Assembly (NCBI GenBank): GCA_963727575.1
Contig: CAVSIA010000020.1
Location: 104,297-168,296, forward strand
Origin: JAHQVI01 sp963727575
GTDB taxonomy: Bacteria > Pseudomonadota > Alphaproteobacteria > Rhizobiales > Rhodomicrobiaceae
DNA length: 64,000 nucleotides
Direction: 5' to 3'
Shown: positions 26,505-34,447 of the stretch, one piece after another
How the letters are laid out: every line of letters begins with the position of its first letter
How positions within the stretch are numbered: position 1 is the first letter of the stretch
Notes under the pieces: generated by a model
Database searches by the model: none
What the model was told of the DNA's origin: nothing
Seen by the model: the letters and a program-made list of their open reading frames with translations, nothing else
Made by a program: the position numbers and the translations under genes

Positions 26505-27074
26505 TTACCAGCTCTCGTTTCTGAATGCCGCCGCGGCCCAAATCAGCCGGTCGCCGCCAGCCATGTTCGAAAGAAAAAGACCGCTTAGCCCGTCGAACAG
26601 CGGCCATTGATAGAACGTGCTCACCACCACGATCGAGCGCGATCCGCCCGGGTTCCATGTGCCGTCATCCTGCAGATTTCCGTCGCCATCCAGAGGTTGC
26701 GGCGGGTTCGCCGCGATCCCGGAGAAATCGGCGAAGCTGCGCACGTCGAGGCGGAGCTTGGTGCCGCATTGCGTCAGCAGCACCGCTTTTGCGCAGACGC
26801 GCGCCTTGAAGCCGTCCTTGCCCATCGCGCCGGTATATTGGCCCGTGCGGATCTCGCGCGCGGCATCCTCGGTGGCGTTTTCGAGCTCATAGGTGCCCCA
26901 AAGGATGAAGCCGATCTCGAAAGTGCCGAAAACCAGCATCAGGAAAGGCACGATGACGATGGCGAACTCGACCATCGTCACACCGCGGTTGCCACGAAGC
27001 CGCCTGAAGCAGGATGGCAACCAACGCCTGTTCCGCGCCGCGTGCCCTTGCGGGGAATCCATGTTGGCGTTCAT
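26505..27074 (-). CDS. TadE-like pilus assembly protein
   Basis: A 189-residue protein. After a basic N-terminus the motif GNRGVTMVEFAIVIVPFLMLVFGTFEIGF is the TadE prepilin-like helix with its conserved Glu. The rest is an extracytoplasmic domain with two Cys (CAKAV, QCGTK) and no predicted catalytic residues. It is divergent from the TadG-like gene across 239 bp of AT-rich promoter DNA. Confidence 0.8.
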   Translation of the reverse strand: MNANMDSPQGHAARNRRWLPSCFRRLRGNRGVTMVEFAIVIVPFLMLVFGTFEIGFILWGTYELENATEDAAREIRTGQYTGAMGKDGFKARVCAKAVLLTQCGTKLRLDVRSFADFSGIAANPPQPLDGDGNLQDDGTWNPGGSRSIVVVSTFYQWPLFDGLSGLFLSNMAGGDRLIWAAAAFRNESW

Positions 27075-27313
27075 CGACAGACCAACCCCTCATCTATCTG
27101 TCTCGACTGCCTTTCATAAACATAAGAATGAATTCATGCAACGAATTGACGGAGCTTGTGGTAAAAATCACATCGTCGGCAGGGAAACCATGGCAGGGAA
27201 TTATGACCTGTCAGTCAGCCGTTTGCGCATTCGCTTTGACGGCAAAGCAGTTTGTTATATGTAAAGCTTTGAATTAATAATTATCCCGCTGAGGCGACAG
27301 CAGGAGATCGAAT

Positions 27314-28750
27314 GTGCGGGGCGTATTTTCCCAGACCCTGGGGCGGTTTCGGCGCGACGATCGAGGCGTGGTCCTCATCCTCGTCGTCCTCCTGATCGTT
27401 CCGCTGTTCCTGGTCATTGCCGTCGGTATCGATTTCAGCCAGACGCTGGTCGTGAAACGGCAGCTTGCGGCCGCCGTCGACGCAGCCGCGCTTGCCATCG
27501 CCACGGAGGCCGATCTCACCGATCAGGCGGCGCTGGACAGCCGGGCCGAAGCTTTCATCAAAGCGCATTATCCGGACATCGGTATCGGCACGCTGAAAGA
27601 TTTCAACGTCACCCGCACGGGCGACGGCACGCCGAATATCCAGGTCGTCGTTACCGCGACGGCCGAAATCCCCACCAATTTCATGAAGGTCGGCGGCGTC
27701 GACAGCCTCTCCGTTACCGTCAGCTCCCAGGTTCTGCGCAGGGAGCAGGATCTCGAAGTCGTCATGGTCCTCGACAATAGCGGCTCGATGGCCGGCACCA
27801 AGCTGCAGGCGATGAAGGACGCGGCGACCACGCTCACCAATGTTCTGATCGGCGACAAAGACGTATCCACCGACGTCAAGATCGGCCTCGTCCCGTTCAC
27901 CTCGGCGATCAACGTCAACGTCTCCTCGGACACGGCCTGGCTCGACAAGACGACGCCGGCGCCGCTCAACGGCCAGTATCTGACCCTGACCGGCACAGAG
28001 AGCGCATTCGATTTTCTGGCGGTCATGAACGGCGGAATCGCCTCGAACTGGCGCGGATGCGTGCGCTCGCGCGCCGATCCCTACGACACCCAGGATACCG
28101 TCCCCGATTCGCTCAACGCGGCGACGTTGTTCTCGGCCTATTTCGTGCCGTTTGCCGGCGCGAATAAGACCGCTTACCAGGGCGTAACCTCGAGCGCGCA
28201 GAACGACAACTGCCCCACCGCTACGGTGCAGCCGCTGACCGGGACCAAGGCGACCGTGACATCGGCACTCACCGCGATGGTCGCCAATGGCAGCACGAAT
28301 ATTGCCGAAGCGCTGGCATGGGGATGGCGGCTGATCTCGCCGGACGAGCCGTTCACGGAAGGCGCCCCTTACGCGACGCAGTCGACGATCAAGGCGATCA
28401 TCCTGCTGACCGACGGCGAGAACGCGATTTCGGGCAACACCCTGTTTTCGTCCTACGGCTATGGCGGTCCCGATAACCCGCAGCTCGGGCCGAATGTCGG
28501 ACAGAACATCAATTCGAAGACCAAAACGGTGTGCGACAACATCAAGGCCGATAAGGACGGCGTCGTCGGCGATGACGACATCCTGCTTTACACGATCGTG
28601 TTCAACGTCAATTCGGCGACGATCATCTCGCTGATGCAGGACTGCGCAACCGATGCCAGCAAGTTCTTCAACTCGCCGACGGCCGGAGCCCTGCAGTCGA
28701 CTTTCGAGCAGATTGCGAGCGGCCTCAATCAGCTGAGAATTACGAAATAG
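27314..28750 (+). CDS. TadG-like protein with von Willebrand factor A domain
   Basis: A 478-residue protein starting at GTG (27314) after CAGGAG. An N-terminal TadE-like helix (DDRGVVLILVVLLIVPLFLVIAVG) is followed by a vWA domain whose MIDAS motif is VVMVLDNSGSMAGTKLQAMK, plus a later LLTDGEN strand. TadG proteins anchor or organise Flp-type pili on the cell surface. No tadZABC or flp gene is in the window, so this trio is an orphan set. Confidence 0.87.
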   Translation: MRGVFSQTLGRFRRDDRGVVLILVVLLIVPLFLVIAVGIDFSQTLVVKRQLAAAVDAAALAIATEADLTDQAALDSRAEAFIKAHYPDIGIGTLKDFNVTRTGDGTPNIQVVVTATAEIPTNFMKVGGVDSLSVTVSSQVLRREQDLEVVMVLDNSGSMAGTKLQAMKDAATTLTNVLIGDKDVSTDVKIGLVPFTSAINVNVSSDTAWLDKTTPAPLNGQYLTLTGTESAFDFLAVMNGGIASNWRGCVRSRADPYDTQDTVPDSLNAATLFSAYFVPFAGANKTAYQGVTSSAQNDNCPTATVQPLTGTKATVTSALTAMVANGSTNIAEALAWGWRLISPDEPFTEGAPYATQSTIKAIILLTDGENAISGNTLFSSYGYGGPDNPQLGPNVGQNINSKTKTVCDNIKADKDGVVGDDDILLYTIVFNVNSATIISLMQDCATDASKFFNSPTAGALQSTFEQIASGLNQLRITK

Positions 28751-28786
28751 GCGGAGACTGCGCCCCGGCCCTCGCGCCCCGCTGCG

Positions 28787-29899
28787 TCAGAACGCGGCGA
28801 GGCGCGACATCTTCCGGACCAGCTCGGCGTGGTTGCTGACGTCCATCTTTTCATAGATGCGCTTGGCATGCGTCTTGACGGTGTTCTGCGACACGCCGAG
28901 GCGCGCCGCCGCCGCGCTCACATTCTCTCCGCGGCCCAAGGCGAGCGCCACCCGGACCTCGGCCTGCGTCAGCCGGAAAAGCGGCGCCAGCACGCTGTCC
29001 AGCGCCGAGAACGCCCGCAGCGGGTCTTTGACGAACAGGGCGACGGTCTGCCGAGCCTTGCCCGGCGCGCTCATCGTGTCGCGGATGGTGCCGCGCAGCG
29101 GACAGGCCAGCACCAGGAGCGGATCGGGCGGCGCGGCGCGCGGAACCGCGATCGAGCCGCCGGGACCGCCAGCCGCGGTCGCATCGACCAGCTCGGCGAG
29201 CTTGCGCGAGACACGAGGGTCGCGGGCGGTCAGGGTGTTCGAGGCCAGCCGCAGGCCGTTGTCGCCGCGGACGATCTCCTCGGCAGCACGGTTGGCGCAA
29301 TAGAACCGGCCCATATCGTCGACGACGATGACACCCGTGGTGATCTGGTCGAGGATCTGCTGCTGCTGCAGGCTCAACGCCTGATAGCCTTCCAGACTGA
29401 GGCGCATCTGCGCCGAACGCCGTAAATGCGGCATCAGCGTCTGCAGCTTCGCCACTTCCTCCGCCGAAAACGGACCCTTCCCGTCGCCGCGCATGATGTT
29501 GAACGCGAAGTTCACATGCTGATCGCGGCACACCGTGGTGATCACGCAGTGATCGAGCTTCACGGGCGCAAGAATGTCCGCGTGAAATTCCGTTCGACGC
29601 AGCTCCGCGAGCGGCAGGATCTCGTGCGAAGGGAGGACGCGCCCGACCGGTTCCCGGCGGACGGCGAGTGTCCAGGGATTGATCATGTGCCGGCCGGTGA
29701 GCCGGTGGTCCGCCGGCGGTTCGTAGCGCCCATAGTGGCAAAACGCACTCCCCTGGCCGTTGCTCAGCATGCCGAAAGCCGCGCCGCCCACACTCTGCAT
29801 CGCGTCCGCGATGGCCACCAGCAGATCGTTCCAGAGCTCCGGTTTCAACGCTGCGTCATACACGCGGTCGATAAAGGCGTCGTCGAATGGCTCGGACAT
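28787..29899 (-). CDS. LuxR-family transcriptional regulator with PAS-like sensor
   Basis: A 370-residue protein. A PAS-like region lies around residues 190-240 (LDQITTGVIVVDDMGRFYCANRAAEEIVRG). The C-terminal LuxR helix-turn-helix reads LTQAEVRVALALGRGENVSAAAARLGVSQNTVKTHAKRIYEKM (in parts). It likely senses a small molecule or redox state and controls nearby genes, the tad or the cytochrome cluster. A start at 29950 is possible but 29899 (MSEPFDD) fits better. Confidence 0.85.
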   Translation of the reverse strand: MSEPFDDAFIDRVYDAALKPELWNDLLVAIADAMQSVGGAAFGMLSNGQGSAFCHYGRYEPPADHRLTGRHMINPWTLAVRREPVGRVLPSHEILPLAELRRTEFHADILAPVKLDHCVITTVCRDQHVNFAFNIMRGDGKGPFSAEEVAKLQTLMPHLRRSAQMRLSLEGYQALSLQQQQILDQITTGVIVVDDMGRFYCANRAAEEIVRGDNGLRLASNTLTARDPRVSRKLAELVDATAAGGPGGSIAVPRAAPPDPLLVLACPLRGTIRDTMSAPGKARQTVALFVKDPLRAFSALDSVLAPLFRLTQAEVRVALALGRGENVSAAAARLGVSQNTVKTHAKRIYEKMDVSNHAELVRKMSRLAAF

Positions 29900-30227
29900 G
29901 GCGTGCGTCCCTTGCGCGTGTTCCCCATCAAACGCGAAACCTGCCTTCAACGGGCAAAGGATATTCTATGAACTAGCGCATAACACGAATTCTATGCAGT
30001 TACACGTAGTGAATTCATGTTAATGGCGCTTAACTTACGAGATATGGCCGATACGTCACAAAAAATACTTTGTTGTCAACAAGCAAAGCGGGATTCTGAG
30101 TAATCAAAACTGGGAACTTGGATTCCGTGGTTGCTCTGTGTCAAGTTTGTGGCGTACTCATGTCTTCGAAACCGGCCGCCTTTCGAGAATTTTCCAGTTA
30201 TCCAACGTATCGATCGAGAGGGCACGC
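29900..30227. promoter_or_regulatory. AT-rich divergent regulatory region with imperfect inverted repeat
   Basis: 328 bp between the LuxR gene and the membrane-protein operon. AACACGAATTC (29982-29992) and GAATTCATGTT (30011-30021) form an imperfect inverted repeat spanning 40 bp, a possible operator. The ribosome-binding sequence GAGAGGG sits just before the ATG at 30228. No coding potential is convincing. Confidence 0.35.
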
Positions 30228-31539
30228 ATGGAGTCTTCGCTTCGCGTCATCTATAGCCTGCTTGACGACGTCAAATATTTTTTCTCCTGGTTTTATAATA
30301 ACTTCTTCGGCTCGGAGACCCAGGATCCCTATTCCGAAACCTATATCTGGATGGCCAATCAGTTCGGTCATTTCTTTATCGGTTTCGGCGGCCTGTTCCT
30401 GCTTGCCTGGATCGCGTCCTACTTTCTGCGGCGGGCGGTGCCGAACTACAGCTTCAACGCTTCAGCGGTCGCCCCGGCCGGCCGGCCGGCTTTGACGCAC
30501 GGCGTCGTGGACGCTGGCGATCGTTTGGCTGGCGATCTGGATGGCGAAGGAATGGCTGTTCGACTATGGGCTCGGCAGCCGTTTTGCGTCGAATTTGGTC
30601 GACCCCTTTTTCAACGATCTGATCTACGACACCGCCACCGACAGCTTCTTCTACATGGCGGGGGTCGCGGTCGCGCTTGCCCATTTCGGCCTTCTGCGGA
30701 TCGCTCCGATCCCGGTATTGATCGGGGTGCTGGCGATCTCGGTCGGTCTTGCGAATTACTGGATCCCGGCGCGCCAGCGTATCGAGACTGCGGGCACCCC
30801 GTATTTCATCCGGCTGAACCGCACCGATCTCGGCCTCGATCCGCGCTTCAGCGAACTGACGGCGGAGGAGTTTCGGGCCAGCTTTCTGAAGGAGGACAAG
30901 GCGCGCAGTATGGGATTGAGACCGGCCGTGCGGGATATCCCCTATCCGTTCCAGTTCCTGATGGATGACCAGACCGACAAGAAACAGATCATCGCCGTCG
31001 GAGGCGACCCGCTCATTCCGCGCTTCTTCATCGCCATCACCAATGAGCGCGTGATCCGGCAGGAGGTGAACGAGCCCTGCAATACCCGCTTCATCACCTT
31101 CCGCGATCTGCTCGATTCCGATATCGAGCAGAAAGAGCACGACGGCGCGCTCGGCTGGGAAATCCGAACGCGGCCGCCGAAGACCGCCGCTGCAGCCACG
31201 CCGGCCTGCGATCTCGAGCCGTCCGAGCTTCTGATCGTCAATCAGGTGCCGACCATTGCCGTCGCCGCGACCGAAGTCGGCGAGTTGGTGACCTTCCGAG
31301 ACCACGGCCTCACGTCCTCGACGACCCCGAAAACCGCACCCGACGTCGCCGCGGCGGTCGCGGCCATCAATCCGCAGGACACTGGCCACAAGCTCGAAAT
31401 CTTTCTCGATGCGCTCGCCAGCAAGACCGTGATCTGGGTGCTCGACAACGGGGCCGTGGTCGAGGGGTGGACGACGGCGCTGCGCAAGAGTTTCCCAAGC
31501 CAGTCGATCGGCATCATCGAATTCGAGGAACTGCAATGA
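30228..31539 (+). CDS. Multi-spanning membrane protein of unknown function (frameshifted)
   Basis: The start MESSLRVIYSLLDDVKYFF at 30228 has a GAGAGGG site. A first span (about residues 46-66, HFFIGFGGLFLLAWIASYFL) is followed by a second, whose continuation TLAIVWLAIWMAKEWLF is in another frame. One indel near 30510 joins the two frames into a protein of about 437 residues. A further span pair (SFFYMAGVAVALAHFGLL, PIPVLIGVLAISVGLANYW) precedes a long soluble C-terminal domain ending VIWVLDNGAVVEGW..IIEFEELQ. I know no family. It is coupled by ATGA to the cytochrome gene. Confidence 0.6.
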
Positions 31540-33344
31540 GGGCGCTGGCCTGGATGGCCTGTATGCTCGGCGCGGTGATGCTGCTTGCCGCCGGCGCGCT
31601 GCTCGGCCTGGAGCGGCGCTGGACGCCGAAGGCCGAGGCGTCCCCGGAAGCTGCCTTTCTGCACGGCGATATCGGTCTTGAACTGGCGCCGCTGAAATAT
31701 CTGCTGGTCATGGACGATCCGCGGCTGGGCGGCCGGGCATTCGGCCTCGCGGACGGAGCGGCGCCGGGCGCATGGGTCGCCAGGTTCGGCTTCATCCGCC
31801 GTGCCGATGCCCCTGCCGACATCCCGGCCTGCGCCGCGAGCGGCCGGGACGCGCTGCCGTTCGGCTTCACCGTGACCCGCAAGCTGCCCGGTTCCGGATC
31901 GCCGTTTCCCGTGGCCTTCGCCGGCCTCGCCTGCGCCGCCTGCCACAGCGCCGAATTCGTCCACGACGGCACGCGCCACATCGTCGCCGGCGCGGGGAAT
32001 CCGCGGCTCGACATCATCGCCTTCGGCGAAGCCTTCAAGAATGCCGTTCAGAACCCCAGCGTAACAGCGGACGCCGTCTTCGACGTCTATGACGAGCGCT
32101 GCGGGGCGCCGGACGGCATGGCGGCCAAAGCCGGGGAATGGCTGGAGAAGCGGTTCATGGGCTTCTGGCTCGACACGATCCGCGGCGAGCTGACCCGGTC
32201 GGCCGGCAAATACGACCTGTCCTTCCCGCCGTCCGCCCTGACGGATGCGGGGGCGATCCCTGCCGGGCCATCGCGGACGCGCGCTTTCCGCAGCGTCCTG
32301 CGCGAGTTGCTCGACCTGCCGGGCGAGGGCAATTTCGCCTTCTCGAAAATCCCATCGACCTTCCTGCAAGCCACCAAGATGTGCGGCCAATACGACGGCA
32401 GTATTTGCGACCACGTCGCGCGCAGCCAGATCGCGGCCTATTCGTCCGGCGGCAGCATCACCGAGCTGGCCCAGCCGGATGTCGTCGACAACATCATGTC
32501 GGCGGCGGGCTTCACCCTCGATTTGACGCCGTCGAAGCAAGGCGGCGCGTTCGCGGCGATCTTCCCGGACGCGGCACCGGGCCGGGATGAGACCACACGG
32601 CAAGCCGCCGAGCGTGGCCGCGGGGTTTACGCCTCCTATTGCGAACGCTGCCACGGCGCTCCGCAGGCGGACGGTCGCTGGACGTTCCCCGCCGATCGGC
32701 CCGACCGGCCCATCACGCCCCTCAGCGCGCTCGGCACCGATCCGGTGCGCCTCACCTTCCGCCACGCCGCGCGCCTGCCCGACGCGATCTGGCTGGCCTT
32801 CCCGTTGCCGCCCGGCGCGGGCCGCGAGCTTCAGCGCGCCCGGCTCGCGAAGCGCATCGCGGAGGCATCGAAGGCCGGCTTCGGCGACGAAGCGGCGTTG
32901 TGGGGCAAGATCGGCGCCAATTTTGAAGCTGCGGCGCGACGGCATCCGCTCGGACACCCGCTCTCCTTCGCCGACAAGACCCTGATCTACGACGCCGACC
33001 CGCAAACGCAGGGCTACCAGAACAATGCGCTTCCCGGCCTGTTCCTCCACGCGCCCTATCTGCACAACGCCTCGGTCCCGACGCTGGCGCAACTCATCAA
33101 TCTCGAGGTGCGCCCGGGTCGATTTTGCCGGGGCGCCGAACCTTACGACCCCGCCGCCGTCGGCTATGCCTCGCCGCCGCCCGGACCCCAGGGGTGCCCT
33201 CCGGAGGCGCCGTGGCTGTTCGATGCCGCCAGAGACGGCAACAGCAATGCGGGGCACGATTTCCCCTGGCCCCATGAGGAAGCGCAGACGCCGGAGCATC
33301 GGGCCGCACTCGGGGACCTCATCGAATATCTGAAGACCTTTTGA
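31536..33344 (+). CDS. Di-haem c-type cytochrome, peroxidase/RoxA-like
   Basis: A 602-residue exported protein. An N-terminal signal anchor (ALAWMACMLGAVMLLAAGALLGL) is followed by two haem-attachment sites, CAACH (residues 133-137) and CERCH (369-373). Near residue 510 comes the GLFLHAPYLHNASVPTLAQL motif common to di-haem peroxidase and RoxA/rubber-oxygenase-like proteins. It should act in the periplasm in peroxide reduction or oxidative cleavage; the substrate is unknown. ATGA overlap with the upstream membrane protein and a short gap to the downstream one suggest a three-gene operon. Confidence 0.82.
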   Translation: MRALAWMACMLGAVMLLAAGALLGLERRWTPKAEASPEAAFLHGDIGLELAPLKYLLVMDDPRLGGRAFGLADGAAPGAWVARFGFIRRADAPADIPACAASGRDALPFGFTVTRKLPGSGSPFPVAFAGLACAACHSAEFVHDGTRHIVAGAGNPRLDIIAFGEAFKNAVQNPSVTADAVFDVYDERCGAPDGMAAKAGEWLEKRFMGFWLDTIRGELTRSAGKYDLSFPPSALTDAGAIPAGPSRTRAFRSVLRELLDLPGEGNFAFSKIPSTFLQATKMCGQYDGSICDHVARSQIAAYSSGGSITELAQPDVVDNIMSAAGFTLDLTPSKQGGAFAAIFPDAAPGRDETTRQAAERGRGVYASYCERCHGAPQADGRWTFPADRPDRPITPLSALGTDPVRLTFRHAARLPDAIWLAFPLPPGAGRELQRARLAKRIAEASKAGFGDEAALWGKIGANFEAAARRHPLGHPLSFADKTLIYDADPQTQGYQNNALPGLFLHAPYLHNASVPTLAQLINLEVRPGRFCRGAEPYDPAAVGYASPPPGPQGCPPEAPWLFDAARDGNSNAGHDFPWPHEEAQTPEHRAALGDLIEYLKTF

Positions 33345-33358
33345 GGAGAGCCGGAAAG

Positions 33359-33946
33359 ATGCACGCGCTCGCAGAACGCAAAGCCGGGATCGGCGATCTA
33401 GCGCTCAGCTTCGCGCCGTTCGGCATTCTCTTGGGCGGCGCGATCATCGCCTCGCTCACCGCGCCCGACGTGCTTTACGCGCGGACCCAGTGGACGGTCC
33501 GGGTGGCCATGCTGCTCGCGGCGCCGGCGCTTGCGTTGCTGATCTTCGATTTCGGGCGCGCGCGCTTGCCGATTCTATGGCGGCTCTGGTGGACCTTTGC
33601 GTTGCTCGCCATGGCCGTCCATGTCGTCTTCGCCTTCTTCGGCATGCATGGCGGCGATCCGATGAGCGTTCCGGCGACGCTCGGCGCCTTCGAGACCGGC
33701 CTGCTGCTCACCGTCCTCGCGTTGTGGACGCTGGACGTTCTGATCGCCTGGGCGGCGCCGGGAAGCACCGCTCCCCTCGTCAGCCTCATCCGGCTGCTCG
33801 CCGCCGCAGGCGTCGTCGCTGCGACACTGTTTGCGACCTTCAACAGGACGGGCCTGATCTACTGGCTCGGTATCGCCCTCATCGCGGTGCTGACATTGGC
33901 GCTTGTGGCCCGGCTCTCTACAGCGCAGACCCATCCTCGATCTTGA
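33359..33946 (+). CDS. Membrane protein of unknown function, third gene of the cytochrome cluster
   Basis: A 195-residue protein starting ATG 33359 after GGAAAG. It has about five hydrophobic helices (for example APFGILLGGAIIASLTAP, VAMLLAAPALALLIFDF, FALLAMAVHVVFAFFGMHGG, IALIAVLTLALVARL). His residues in HVVFAFFGMHGG could bind a metal or haem but this is only a possibility. No family is recognised. Its 3' end overlaps the convergent dodecin gene by 29 bp. Confidence 0.65.
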   Translation: MHALAERKAGIGDLALSFAPFGILLGGAIIASLTAPDVLYARTQWTVRVAMLLAAPALALLIFDFGRARLPILWRLWWTFALLAMAVHVVFAFFGMHGGDPMSVPATLGAFETGLLLTVLALWTLDVLIAWAAPGSTAPLVSLIRLLAAAGVVAATLFATFNRTGLIYWLGIALIAVLTLALVARLSTAQTHPRS

Positions 33947-34139
33947 ACGAAAGCTTCAGCTTGGTCCGATAGGCCGTCACCTTGCCGCCCTCGATGACCA
34001 GGTCGTTAGCCGTGACCTCGGCCACGCGCAGATCACGCAGAGATTTCCCTGCACGCTCCACGGCCATTTTCGCGGCTTCATCCCAAGAATTGGGGCTGGT
34101 GCCAACCATCTCGACGACTTTGTAAATGCTAGAAGACAT
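33918..34139 (-). CDS. Dodecin family protein
   Basis: A 73-residue protein of the dodecin fold: MSSSIYKVVEMVGTSPNSWDEAAKMAVERA is the beta-alpha-beta start, and LRVAEVTANDLVIEGGKVTAYRTKLKLSFK completes the sheet (quoted in parts). Dodecins form hollow dodecamers that store flavin or related compounds. The Trp in NSWDEA matches the flavin-stacking position. It has an AAAAAGGAGG ribosome-binding site. Confidence 0.92.
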   Translation of the reverse strand: MSSSIYKVVEMVGTSPNSWDEAAKMAVERAGKSLRDLRVAEVTANDLVIEGGKVTAYRTKLKLSFKIEDGSAL

Positions 34140-34447
34140 TTTAATCCTCCTTTTTCTGAACGCGTTCTTTTTCGTCGCGCTCCTCCCGAGCCGTTCAGCT
34201 TAGGAGCAATCCGTCCTGGCGGCAAACGGCATTGATCATGAGGGCAATCCGATGGCCTTCGGCGCAGCGTTGTCTTCGGGCCGGGCGAAAATTTAGCATC
34301 GCGGCAATGACCGGAGCGGTGGCCGGCCTGCGAAAGGGTCGAGATCGCGCCGACGAGGATGAGCGCGACGATGGCGACGGCGGCGAGCCCAGGCGATACG
34401 ATGAACGCGATCGCGACCGCGGCCGCAACGAGATAACCCGGCTGAGA
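34140..34447. other. Intergenic region with no supported gene
   Basis: About 310 bp between dodecin and mutS. The minus-strand frame directly continuing past the mutS stop encodes a hydrophobic stretch (YLVAAAVAIAFIVSPGLAAV and more) but has no start codon or ribosome-binding site. It may be the remains of a small membrane gene; I do not call it. Confidence 0.3.

Noticed and set aside
34195..34428. Small minus-strand gene between dodecin and mutS
   Set aside because: The hydrophobic stretch is in the frame after the mutS stop but has no start codon, and the ORF in the other frame is low-complexity.
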